Positions 1 to 7,075 of a stretch of DNA of 13,100 bases are shown here, in pieces. The stretch spans positions 1-13,100 of the forward strand of contig JAFZKR010000026.1 in the NCBI GenBank assembly GCA_017551845.1. The letters are read 5' to 3'. The DNA is from Bacteroidaceae bacterium. Lineage in GTDB: Bacteria; Bacteroidota; Bacteroidia; Bacteroidales; Bacteroidaceae. Under the pieces are notes generated by a model. The model was not told the DNA's origin and searched no databases. It saw only the letters and a list, made by a program, of their open reading frames with translations. Made by a program: the position numbers and the translations under genes. Each line of letters starts with the position of its first letter. The stretch's first letter is position 1.

Positions 1-45
1 GGTTCCTTCCGTGGACATTTTGAAAAAACGTCCACGGAAGGAACC
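1..45. repeat. Perfect 16-bp inverted repeat (REP-like palindrome), probably cut by the window edge
   Basis: Bases 1-16 (GGTTCCTTCCGTGGAC) are the exact reverse complement of bases 30-45. The stem continues inward after one A/C mismatch: TTTT at 18-21 pairs with AAAA at 25-28, leaving a GAA loop, so nearly the whole element can fold. The right arm is followed by GTCCC (46-50), so the stem may extend leftward if GGGAC precedes base 1. It lies 12 bp beyond the malQ stop, on the downstream side of that minus-strand gene, so it could act as an RNA 3'-end or terminator hairpin. Its length and GC-rich arms also suit a dispersed REP-type palindrome. Which of these it is cannot be told from one copy. 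Confidence 0.8.
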
Positions 46-57
46 GTCCCTAATGCG

Positions 58-2175
58 TTAGCGGCCGGAGAGGTAGAGCATCTGGCGTATTTCCTCGTTA
101 AACCTGCGGGCAGAAACAAGTTTCTCGAGAGTAAGGTGCATCCTGTAGCACCAGTTGTTGTCAGGATTGGCAGGAACGTTGATGCGTTCCTTTGCGGGGT
201 CCTTGGCCCGAAGTGAACTGTTCATGGAGAGCCAGTCCTGAAGCGGGAAAATGGCCAGCATGGCGGGCGATGAAAGATGTGCCGATATTACGCTGGTGCA
301 TGCGGCAGTAGTGGCTTTCCTGACCGGAATGACGTGATTGGGTTCCATCTCGTCCTCAATCCATGTACGCAATACGCTCATATCATGTGTGGATGTGGTA
401 CATACTGACATATAAGGATATGTGGATGGATCCGATACATTCACGCCCAAAGTCTTGGGCATGCGCTGGACTTCAAGAGAAAGAATCCGCAGACGGTCCA
501 TTATCTCAGGGACGCATGTGGGTATCATGCCCAAGTCTTCGCCACAGGAGAGCATATCAGTAGCCTCGATGAGAGCCGGGAGTTTGGCCAGGGCCGTATC
601 GCTCCAGAAAGAGTTGTTGCGGTTGTAGAAGAAATCATCGTGCAGATGACGGAATGCTGTTTGCTCCTCTTCCGGCAGCTGATTGAACATAGCTGTGTCG
701 AAAGCATTGATACGCGGATGGTATGTACCGGGACGATGGGTGTCTTCAAGGAAGAGCACATTGGTCTCGGGAGTGCCTTCCGGTGCTTTTGCATGAATTG
801 CAGGATTGAACGGGAATCCATTATCCCACATCTCCTGCGGGGTATAGGTGATAGCCGGATTGAAACGTCCCATGAGTCCGCTGCTGTACTTGAGCGGTAT
901 TTCCCAGATGCGGAAAAATCCTAACAGATGATCAATCCTGTAAGCATCAAAGTAATCGGCCATCTTCTTGAACCTGGAAACGAACCAGAAGTAGTTGTCA
1001 CGGGCCATGTTCTCCCAGTTGTATGTGGGCATGCCCCATTTCTGACCGTCGGTGGCAAAGGCATCGGGTGGCGCTCCGGCCTGGCAGTCGGTATGGAAGA
1101 GGGATGGATTTATCCACACGTCGGCACTGTGACGGTTCACGCCTATCGGCACATCGCCCTTGAGCAGGATACCCTTCCTGTTGGCATATTTCTTGACTTC
1201 GGTCAACTGCTGATGCAGATGGAACTGGATGAAGTAATGTTTGCGTATCTTCCTGTAACGTTCATTGCCGGCTGTACAGTAGCGGCTGAGCAGTGTTCTG
1301 CTGTATGCGGCCTCTTTCCATTTGCTGAAATCGGCCGTTCCGTAATTGTCCCGAAGATAGCAGTAAAGCGAGTAGGGCTCAAGCCATGAATGGTTGGCAT
1401 TGAAGAATTTCTTGTACTCGCTGCTTTTGAAACACTGTTCTCCGAACTCATCGTACAGACGGTCCAGATATTCGCTCTTGGCCTGGAGTACCGCTTCATA
1501 GTCAATTGATGGTAAGGAGTTCAGTTTCCTGCGGGTTTTTTCCATCCTGTTGAGAAAAGCCTTGTCGGATAGTTTTCCCACCATCTCCAGGTTTATGTAG
1601 ATGGGATTCAGGGCAAATGATGAGTTGGCGCTGTAAGGGTAGGAGTCCCTCCATGTACGCGTCATAGTGGTGTCGTTCACAGGCAGAGTCTGGATGATGC
1701 TCTGTCCGGTGGCGGCCGCCCAATCCACAAGCAGTTTCAAATCAGTGAATTCGCCTATTCCGAAATCGTTTTCACTGCGCAGCGAAAATACCGGAATGGC
1801 TGTGCCGGCACCTTTCCAGCGGGGACGGTTGTTGTGCCGTACGTATGGAATTGAAACGGTGCGCTGTTCCATCTCGAATCCCTTATACTCCTTCCATCGG
1901 TCGGACAGTACAATGCGGGAGGCATGGGTATAGGGTATGGAGTGGAGTGTGCCCTCCTCCCTTCGGGTTATGTTCCCGTCAATCTGGACCATATAACTGT
2001 AGGTCACATCCCTGCAATCGAATTCGTCGTCGTTCAGGTCATAGTCAGTAAACCAGGTCCCCGAGCCGTTGTTGTCCATCTCAATGATCTGGCGCATAGC
2101 ATCCCCCAGGTTGAGGCAAAGATAGAGTCTCTCCCCCCAATGGGTCAGGTATTCAATCTGGAAATGAATCTTCAT
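58..2175 (-). CDS. malQ: 4-alpha-glucanotransferase (GH77, amylomaltase/DPE2-like) with N-terminal CBM20
   Basis: This enzyme transfers alpha-1,4-glucan segments between malto-oligosaccharides in the cytoplasm during starch, maltose or glycogen breakdown; no signal peptide is visible. Of 705 residues, about 1-95 look like a CBM20 starch-binding domain (IEYLTHWGERLYL near the start, VTYSYMV at 57-63, SDRW near 91-94). The GH77 barrel starts near 118 (PRWKGAGTAIPVFSLRSEN). Catalytic positions are readable: nucleophile D415 in DAYRIDHLLGFF, acid/base E546 in CGEDLGMIP, and transition-state stabiliser D598 in STHDMS. From memory, Bacteroides homologues are nearer 890 residues with two CBM20 units, so this copy is compact, but all catalytic motifs are intact and it should be active. 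It is transcribed divergently from the permease cassette. The start at 2175 fits a -7 box about 27 bp upstream. The product call is secure. Confidence 0.95.
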   Translation of the reverse strand: MKIHFQIEYLTHWGERLYLCLNLGDAMRQIIEMDNNGSGTWFTDYDLNDDEFDCRDVTYSYMVQIDGNITRREEGTLHSIPYTHASRIVLSDRWKEYKGFEMEQRTVSIPYVRHNNRPRWKGAGTAIPVFSLRSENDFGIGEFTDLKLLVDWAAATGQSIIQTLPVNDTTMTRTWRDSYPYSANSSFALNPIYINLEMVGKLSDKAFLNRMEKTRRKLNSLPSIDYEAVLQAKSEYLDRLYDEFGEQCFKSSEYKKFFNANHSWLEPYSLYCYLRDNYGTADFSKWKEAAYSRTLLSRYCTAGNERYRKIRKHYFIQFHLHQQLTEVKKYANRKGILLKGDVPIGVNRHSADVWINPSLFHTDCQAGAPPDAFATDGQKWGMPTYNWENMARDNYFWFVSRFKKMADYFDAYRIDHLLGFFRIWEIPLKYSSGLMGRFNPAITYTPQEMWDNGFPFNPAIHAKAPEGTPETNVLFLEDTHRPGTYHPRINAFDTAMFNQLPEEEQTAFRHLHDDFFYNRNNSFWSDTALAKLPALIEATDMLSCGEDLGMIPTCVPEIMDRLRILSLEVQRMPKTLGVNVSDPSTYPYMSVCTTSTHDMSVLRTWIEDEMEPNHVIPVRKATTAACTSVISAHLSSPAMLAIFPLQDWLSMNSSLRAKDPAKERINVPANPDNNWCYRMHLTLEKLVSARRFNEEIRQMLYLSGR

Positions 2176-2201
2176 GCGGCGAATGGATATGTGTTAAAAT
2201 G

Positions 2202-2209
2202 CAAATATA
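2202..2209 (-). promoter_or_regulatory. Candidate malQ promoter -7 element (TATATTTG, minus strand)
   Basis: On the minus strand this octamer matches the Bacteroides -7 consensus TAnnTTTG exactly and lies 26 bp upstream of the malQ ATG, which implies a very short leader. No convincing TTTG lies 19-21 bp further upstream, where the sequence is simply A/T-rich, so the call rests on the -7 box and its position. Confidence 0.5.
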
Positions 2210-2282
2210 TACTTTTATTTTAATTTTTTACAGTGTGGTTCTCTAAAAAACGTCTAAAAGAAATATTCACATCCGGGAGTTA

Positions 2283-2307
2283 TTGACAACTTTTGAAAAG
2301 TTATCAA
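2283..2307. promoter_or_regulatory. 25-bp near-perfect palindrome in the malQ/permease divergent region (candidate operator)
   Basis: The site is centred on G2295. Its core, AACTTTTGAAAAGTT (2288-2302), is a perfect 7-bp inverted repeat around one base. It is flanked by one mismatched pair (C2287/A2303) and then TTGA/TCAA (2283-2286 and 2304-2307). It lies about 110 bp upstream of the malQ start and about 50 bp upstream of the permease -7 box, a plausible place for a dimeric regulator serving either gene. It is short for a terminator and A/T-rich, so a protein site seems likelier than an RNA structure. No specific regulator is recognised. Confidence 0.4.
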
Positions 2308-2357
2308 CAATTGCCAAAATACCCTCTGTTTTTCTTTTACAATATTATGAGCGAAAT

Positions 2358-2365
2358 TAATTTTG
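2358..2365 (+). promoter_or_regulatory. Candidate -7 element (TAATTTTG) of the nucleobase-uptake cassette
   Basis: The octamer matches TAnnTTTG exactly and ends 53 bp before the permease ATG, leaving a leader of about 45 nt rich in A (AACAAATTTAAACATATAAT), typical of Bacteroidales leaders. The -33 region is poor: TTTC at 2331-2334 has a 23-bp spacer and TTTA at 2336-2339 an 18-bp spacer, neither ideal. It is probably the promoter for all three downstream genes, since the gaps between them are short. Confidence 0.45.
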
Positions 2366-2418
2366 CGTAACACCTCAAAACAAATTTAAACATATAATAA
2401 CTAAAACAATTAAGAATC

Positions 2419-3825
2419 ATGGATTTAAAACAGGAAGGCATCTATGATGCCAGTACCCTTGGAAAAGGAAAGATGCTGGTGCTCGGTTTCCAGCACATGT
2501 TCGCCATGTTCGGTGCAACGGTACTTGTACCTATTCTTACCGGACTGTCCGTTTCGGCCACCTTGCTGTTTGCAGGTATCGGCACACTGATTTTCCATAT
2601 TTTCACCAAATTCAAAGTGCCGGCATTCCTGGGCTCATCATTCGCATTCCTTGGCGGATATGCTGCAGTGAAATCTTTCGGTGTGGAGCTTGGTATGACT
2701 GAGAGTGTAGCGCTCACATACGCCTGCATTGGCGTGTTCTGCGCCGGTCTGCTCTATTTCGTGTTGGCAGCACTCTTCAGGATCTACGGAGTACAGCGCA
2801 CCATGCGTTTCTTCCCGCCTGTGGTTACCGGACCTATCATCATTTCAATCGGTCTTATACTTTCGTCAAGTGCTATCAACAATTGCCAGGCAAACTGGTG
2901 GATTGCCCTGCTGGCTATCCTTATTATCGTGATTTGCAACATATTCGGTAAAGGTATGATCAAGATTATCCCCATAATCCTGGGTGTGATTGGTTCATAT
3001 ATCGTGGCCGCTTGTTTCGGTCAGGTGGATTTCTCACCGCTCAAGGATGCCGCCTGGTTCGGAATGCCTTTCCAGATGGAGAATACCGCATTCGCAGTCT
3101 TCAAGGATCCCAACTGGTCATTCATCGGAACTGCTGTCATAGCCATTGTCCCCATTGCTTTCGCCACCATGATTGAGCATATCGGCGATGTATGCGCCAT
3201 TTCATCTACTTGTGACCGCAACTTCATTGCTGATCCCGGCCTGCACCGCACTCTCATGGGCGACGGCTGCGCCACTGCCCTTGCTGCCCTGTTCGGAGCT
3301 CCCGCCAACACTACATACGGCGAGAACACCGGCGTGCTCAACCTGACAAAGGTGTTTGATCCCAAGGTGGTGCGCATAGCTGCATGCCTTGCTATTATAT
3401 TCTCGTTCTGCCCCAAGTTCGCCCAGTTGATTTACCTCATGCCTACCGCAACAGTAGGTGGCGTTTCACTGGTACTCTACGGTATGATTTCGGCTGTCGG
3501 TGTACGTAATCTCGTGGAGAACAAGGTTGATTTCACAAACAACCGCAACGTGCTTGTGGCCGCTCTTATTCTTGTGCTTGCCATAGGTATCCAGTATGGT
3601 CCCGGCAGCATCTCGTTCGGAAAGGTTTCATTGTCCGGCCTTGCTGTAGCCGCTCTGGTGGGTATCATCCTGAACGCAATACTTCCCGGCAATGATTTCA
3701 AGATCTCATACGATGACTACGCAAGCGGCAAGCGCGCCGGCTCGGACTCCGAATCGGGTGAGAAAAAAATAAGGGAACAATATTTTAAACTCATATTTAT
3801 CAACATTTTAATCATAACAAAATGA
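2419..3825 (+). CDS. uraA: Uracil/xanthine permease, NCS2/NAT family (UraA-like), with anomalous C-terminal tail
   Basis: This is a 468-residue polytopic inner-membrane protein, expected to carry a uracil- or xanthine-type nucleobase into the cell by proton symport. The substrate-binding acids of E. coli UraA (E241, E290) have counterparts at E253 (MIEHIGDV) and E302 (TTYGENTGVL), with the same 49-residue spacing. GENTGVLNLTK carries the NAT signature [QEP]-N-x-G-x4-T-[RKG]. The position of UraA H245 is D257 here, giving E-x3-D as in xanthine/urate members, so uracil versus xanthine is open. The hydrophobic core ends near 424 (ILPGNDF). After GEKK (447-450) the frame runs through A/T-rich, intergenic-looking DNA for 18 more residues and stops inside the start of the next gene (ATGA overlap at 3822). 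Removing one A from the A7 run at 3763-3769 would place a TAA directly after GEKK. The family call is secure; the substrate is not. Confidence 0.92.
   Translation: MDLKQEGIYDASTLGKGKMLVLGFQHMFAMFGATVLVPILTGLSVSATLLFAGIGTLIFHIFTKFKVPAFLGSSFAFLGGYAAVKSFGVELGMTESVALTYACIGVFCAGLLYFVLAALFRIYGVQRTMRFFPPVVTGPIIISIGLILSSSAINNCQANWWIALLAILIIVICNIFGKGMIKIIPIILGVIGSYIVAACFGQVDFSPLKDAAWFGMPFQMENTAFAVFKDPNWSFIGTAVIAIVPIAFATMIEHIGDVCAISSTCDRNFIADPGLHRTLMGDGCATALAALFGAPANTTYGENTGVLNLTKVFDPKVVRIAACLAIIFSFCPKFAQLIYLMPTATVGGVSLVLYGMISAVGVRNLVENKVDFTNNRNVLVAALILVLAIGIQYGPGSISFGKVSLSGLAVAALVGIILNAILPGNDFKISYDDYASGKRAGSDSESGEKKIREQYFKLIFINILIITK
3763..3772 (+). other. A7 homopolymer next to an out-of-frame TAA: apparent one-base shift at the permease stop
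   Basis: The sequence GAG-AAAAAAA-TAAGG is read GAG AAA AAA ATA AGG in the permease frame. With six A residues instead of seven it reads GAG AAA AAA TAA, giving a normal end after GEKK. The translated tail beyond it (Ile/Asn/Lys/Phe-rich) looks like decoded spacer, not protein. Three causes fit: a real strain-level insertion, a sequencing or assembly error in a homopolymer, or transcriptional slippage producing both ends. Confidence 0.6.
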
Positions 3826-4550
3826 AAAAAATCTTAGCTTTCGCAGGTTTCAGCCTGCTTGCAGTAGGTGCTTTCGCACAGACAAACCTACAGGTTTTCT
3901 ATGATTTCGGCGAGGACCGCGAGTTCGTGACCAGCACCCTTGAGATGTTCAAGGCCGATGATTGGGGTAACACATTCTTCTTTGTGGATTATAATCACAA
4001 TGGTAAGAATGCTGATGATAAGATTGTCTGCCCAAGTGAAACTTATATGGAGATTGCCCGTTGCTGGAATTTCTGGGGTGACACTTCTCTTGCTCCCCTG
4101 AGTTTCCAGATTGAATACAACGGTGGTTTTGGACAGGGATATCCTATTGAGAAAGCTTGGCTGTTCGGTGTTGACTACTTCCTGCACAGTGCTGATTTCA
4201 GCAACACTTTTAACTTTAAGGCTCTTTACAAGCATTGGCCGGTAAATGATGGTATTCCATTGCAATTTACTTTTGTTTGGGGTATGCAGGACCTGTTCGG
4301 CGTATCAGGCCTCCGTTTCTCTGGCTTTGTTGATTTCTGGGGCTACAAAGTTAATTACCTTCAGAAAGATCTTACTTATAAGGAGAGAAACTGGGTGTTC
4401 CTTTCAGAGCCTCAGCTGTGGTATAACATCGGTTCTCTCTTCAACTGCCCGAACTTCAACATCGGCGGTGAGGTTGAGTTGAGCAACAATTTTGCTAATC
4501 ACGAAGGCTTTATGGTTAATCCCTGCCTCGGTGTAAAGTGGGACTTCTGA
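3822..4550 (+). CDS. DUF5020 family outer-membrane beta-barrel, Tsx-like candidate nucleobase/nucleoside channel
   Basis: The protein has 242 residues. A signal peptide (MKKILAFAGFSLLAVGAFAQ, cleavage near AFA-QT at 19/20) sends it to the envelope. The mature part alternates polar and aromatic residues and ends in Phe (LGVKWDF), as outer-membrane barrels do. Landmarks I recognise from Bacteroidetes DUF5020 proteins are VFYDFGEDREFVTSTLEMF, TFFFVDYN, EIARCWNFWG, GFVDFWGYK, SEPQLWYNIG and VELSNNF. The segment order resembles the nucleoside channel Tsx, to which I believe this DUF is structurally related; that is memory, not a search. Its place between two nucleobase permeases (4-bp overlap upstream, 35-bp gap downstream) supports a role in passing nucleobases or nucleosides across the outer membrane. 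That function is inferred. No TonB box or plug domain is present, so passive diffusion is likely. Confidence 0.85.
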   Translation: MKKILAFAGFSLLAVGAFAQTNLQVFYDFGEDREFVTSTLEMFKADDWGNTFFFVDYNHNGKNADDKIVCPSETYMEIARCWNFWGDTSLAPLSFQIEYNGGFGQGYPIEKAWLFGVDYFLHSADFSNTFNFKALYKHWPVNDGIPLQFTFVWGMQDLFGVSGLRFSGFVDFWGYKVNYLQKDLTYKERNWVFLSEPQLWYNIGSLFNCPNFNIGGEVELSNNFANHEGFMVNPCLGVKWDF

Positions 4551-4585
4551 TTTAATAATAGGTGTAACTAAAAAATCGGACAATT

Positions 4586-5887
4586 ATGTCATTCCTGAAA
4601 GTTTTAGGGTTTGATCCCGCCAAGCACAATGTCAAAACTGAGATTGTGGCCGGTATCACCACTTTCCTGACAATGGCTTACATCCTTGCAGTAAACCCGG
4701 ATATCTTCGGCAATCTGGAGGCTATGGGTATGCCTAAGGGTGCTGTCTTTACAGCCACCGCGTTGGCTGCCATTGTAGGTACACTGGTTATGTCTCTCTA
4801 TGCAAAGAAGCCTTATGCCCTGGCTCCCGGTCTGGGTCTGAACGCATTCTTTGTATATACCGTATGTCTGACCATGGGTTACAGTTGGCAGTTTGCATTG
4901 ACAGCTGTTCTTATTGAGGGTATCATCTTCATCATTCTCACCGTTACTAATGTACGTGAGGCTATCATCAATGCTATTCCCAAGTCAATGAAGAGCGCAG
5001 TATCAGCCGGTATCGGTCTGTTCATCGCATTCATCGGAATGGTAAATGCAAATATCATCGTTGATGACGGTGGAACAATCATTTCTCTGGGCACCATTAC
5101 CAGTGGTCCGGCTCTGCTGGCCATCGTAGGTCTGGTTATCACCTCAGTGATGATGATCCTCAAGGTTCCCGGCGCAATGCTGATAGGTATCATTGTTACC
5201 GCAGTCATTGGTATTCCGTTCGGCATCACCAAGTTTGACGGCGTTGTAAGCAGTGTGCCTTCAGTAGCTCCCATTTTCTGGAAGTTCGAGTTCCATAACA
5301 TCCTGTCATGGGATATGCTGATTGTGGTGTTCACATTCCTCTTCATTGATATGTTCGATACAATCGGTACTGTAATCGGCGTATCAAAGAAGGCTAATAC
5401 AATGAACCCTGACGGTACCATTCCGGGTGTGAAGAAGGTTCTTATGGCCGATGCAGTTGCCACTGTATGGGGCGCTATTTGCGGAACCAGCACCACTACC
5501 ACATACGTTGAGAGTGCATCAGGTGTAGCCGAGGGTGGTCGCACAGGTCTGACATCATTCACAACCGCCGTCTGCTTTGCCATAGCACTGTTCTTCGCTC
5601 CGCTGTTCATCGGAATTCCGTCAGCAGCAACTGCTCCTGCTCTGATCATTGTAGGTGTCATGATGATGTCATCAATCCTGGATGTAGATTTCAATGATTT
5701 CTCAGAGAGCATTCCTGCTTATATCTGCATGATTGTAATGCCTTTGGCTTACAGCATCTCAGACGGTATCATGCTGGGAATGATATCATTCGTTGTTCTG
5801 AACGCTCTGACCGGCAAGTTCAAGAAGATAAGCGTAATGATGTGGATTCTTGCAATCCTGTTTGTTCTGCGTTACATATTCCTGTAA
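4586..5887 (+). CDS. NCS2 purine permease, AzgA/PbuG/GhxP-like (adenine, guanine or hypoxanthine uptake)
   Basis: This 433-residue polytopic inner-membrane protein is of normal length for the AzgA-like branch of NCS2, which imports adenine or hypoxanthine/guanine with protons. Diagnostic stretches are TFLTMAYILAVNP (26-38), APGLGLNAFF (80-89), FIDMFDTIGTVIGVS (253-267) and the substrate-site region GTSTTTTYVESASGVAEGG (300-318). The FDT and TYVES/GVAEGGRTG motifs separate this branch from the UraA/NAT branch upstream, so the two permeases should take different bases. Which purine it prefers cannot be told from these motifs. It begins 35 bp after the DUF5020 gene with no promoter visible between them and ends at a strong terminator, making it the last gene of the cassette. 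Confidence 0.92.
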   Translation: MSFLKVLGFDPAKHNVKTEIVAGITTFLTMAYILAVNPDIFGNLEAMGMPKGAVFTATALAAIVGTLVMSLYAKKPYALAPGLGLNAFFVYTVCLTMGYSWQFALTAVLIEGIIFIILTVTNVREAIINAIPKSMKSAVSAGIGLFIAFIGMVNANIIVDDGGTIISLGTITSGPALLAIVGLVITSVMMILKVPGAMLIGIIVTAVIGIPFGITKFDGVVSSVPSVAPIFWKFEFHNILSWDMLIVVFTFLFIDMFDTIGTVIGVSKKANTMNPDGTIPGVKKVLMADAVATVWGAICGTSTTTTYVESASGVAEGGRTGLTSFTTAVCFAIALFFAPLFIGIPSAATAPALIIVGVMMMSSILDVDFNDFSESIPAYICMIVMPLAYSISDGIMLGMISFVVLNALTGKFKKISVMMWILAILFVLRYIFL

Positions 5888-5909
5888 CCATTGCATACGG
5901 ACATGAATG

Positions 5910-5946
5910 AAGACCGGCCTTCCGTTCACGGGAGGCCGGTCTTTTT
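5910..5946 (+). terminator. Strong Rho-independent terminator of the nucleobase-uptake cassette
   Basis: A perfect 11-bp stem (AAGACCGGCCT at 5910-5920 with 5933-5943) continues inward through a G/T wobble and three more pairs to a TTCA tetraloop (5925-5928). Five T residues at 5942-5946 follow. It starts 22 bp after the permease stop. The converging DUF4831 transcript also runs into it, but on that strand no T-tract follows, so it mainly serves the plus strand. Confidence 0.9.
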
Positions 5947-5962
5947 ATGCTGCTGCCTGTGA

Positions 5963-7075
5963 TTATTTTCCGTTTATGCTCTTTACGGCACCGGTAGTAG
6001 TGTTGAAGGTGATTTTAGTATCGGCCTGACGTCCCATGATGTTTCTGGAGACTACCTCGACCGTTCCGAACTGTGCCAGCGGAACCTCCTCGGAGAGGAA
6101 TGACTCCCTGTTGTTATAGACCTTGACCACAGCCCGTCCGGGAACGCGGCAATAGAGAAACTGGTCAGTTTTCCTGTTACCCATAATGGAACTGCTCTTG
6201 TCCGATTTCTTTTTCTTTGACTCGTTCGTTACGGGATATATACTCTTGTTGTCAATATCAATCCATACGGGTTCGCCTGCCAGATTATCTACCGGGAGGA
6301 CTCCAAGTTTACCGGAGAACCGGAAAGCCGTCAGTCTGGATACCGGTCCGTCAGGACTTATCTCTATTGTGAATGACTCCTCGCGTACCTGAGTCTGCCC
6401 GCTGAAGAGTGTGAGCAAGGCTTTTTCCTGCTTGTCAAGCTGTTCCAGGAAATATTTCACGGACTCACCGTCCGAAGGCAGGTTATCAGCCTGTCCGCGT
6501 ATTATGGTGTTGCGGCTTTCGCGTATGTTGTAAATCTCCTTGGCCGTTAGTTCCGCCATCTTTGCCACTGAGCCGGACATTATTATCTCCTCGGTCATGT
6601 AGTCCTGAGGGTTAATCTTCGGTTCGGGCTCTTTAGCCGGTGTCACTGCGGCGGTGGCGGGTGCCTCATTCATGCCGGTTATGTTCACGCTTGACAAGAT
6701 ACAGTCATCCGTCAACTCCACATAGGGCCTCGGGCCGTTGCCTGAGAAAGCAAGCGTGTACAACTGTCCCTTGTCCGGCGTTCCGCGTGTGGAGAGTGTT
6801 ATCCCTGTTATGGTCCATGTCTCCTCGGCTTTGTCCCTCACATCGTTAAGGCGCAGATACCTCTCGGCGTATCGTGAAAACTCGCCGGGAGTGAATATTG
6901 TCTGGCTGGTATGGACCGTGAGCACGATATTGGTCCTGGGCAGCCAGTATGAGACTGCGTCCTCGGTCACTCCGGGGGAGTAGGGCTCTGATTTACCCTG
7001 TGCCCATGCACTTTCCGTCCATAGGCTGAAACCCACGGCAAGAGTTGCTGCAATTGTCTTGATTAGTCTGTTCAT
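5963..7075 (-). CDS. DUF4831 family secreted/periplasmic protein of unknown function
   Basis: The protein has 370 residues. A signal peptide with hydrophobic core IAATLAVGFSLW ends at AWA-QG (25/26), with no lipobox Cys, so it should be a soluble or membrane-associated envelope protein. I recognise DUF4831 from YWLPRTNIVLTVHTSQTIFT (43-62), PGEFSRYAERYLRL (63-76), EEIIMSGSVAKMAELTAKEI (162-181) and GRAVVKVYN (313-321). A polar, Pro/Ala-rich stretch (136-155) looks like a linker between two parts. A Lys/Ser run (287-295, KKKKSDKSS) sits in a predicted loop. No catalytic motif is apparent and no function is known to me. Its ATG overlaps the nnrD stop by 4 bp, indicating translational coupling to a cytoplasmic metabolite-repair enzyme. 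It has no promoter of its own that I can see. Confidence 0.8.
   Translation of the reverse strand: MNRLIKTIAATLAVGFSLWTESAWAQGKSEPYSPGVTEDAVSYWLPRTNIVLTVHTSQTIFTPGEFSRYAERYLRLNDVRDKAEETWTITGITLSTRGTPDKGQLYTLAFSGNGPRPYVELTDDCILSSVNITGMNEAPATAAVTPAKEPEPKINPQDYMTEEIIMSGSVAKMAELTAKEIYNIRESRNTIIRGQADNLPSDGESVKYFLEQLDKQEKALLTLFSGQTQVREESFTIEISPDGPVSRLTAFRFSGKLGVLPVDNLAGEPVWIDIDNKSIYPVTNESKKKKSDKSSSIMGNRKTDQFLYCRVPGRAVVKVYNNRESFLSEEVPLAQFGTVEVVSRNIMGRQADTKITFNTTTGAVKSINGK

Noticed and set aside
928..1389. Plus-strand open frame of 153 codons opposite malQ
   Set aside because: It is a shadow of the GH77 coding sequence, whose catalytic motifs are continuous on the other strand; it has no recognisable domain.
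2301..2309. TTATCAACA, one mismatch from a DnaA box, next to an A/T-rich region
   Set aside because: A single imperfect box explained by the palindrome at 2283-2307, with no cluster of boxes and no replication genes nearby, so not an origin.
4879..5712. Long open frame (277 codons) on the minus strand inside the purine permease gene
   Set aside because: It is fully antisense to a clear NCS2 permease, its translation resembles no family I know, and it arises from the codon bias of the real gene.
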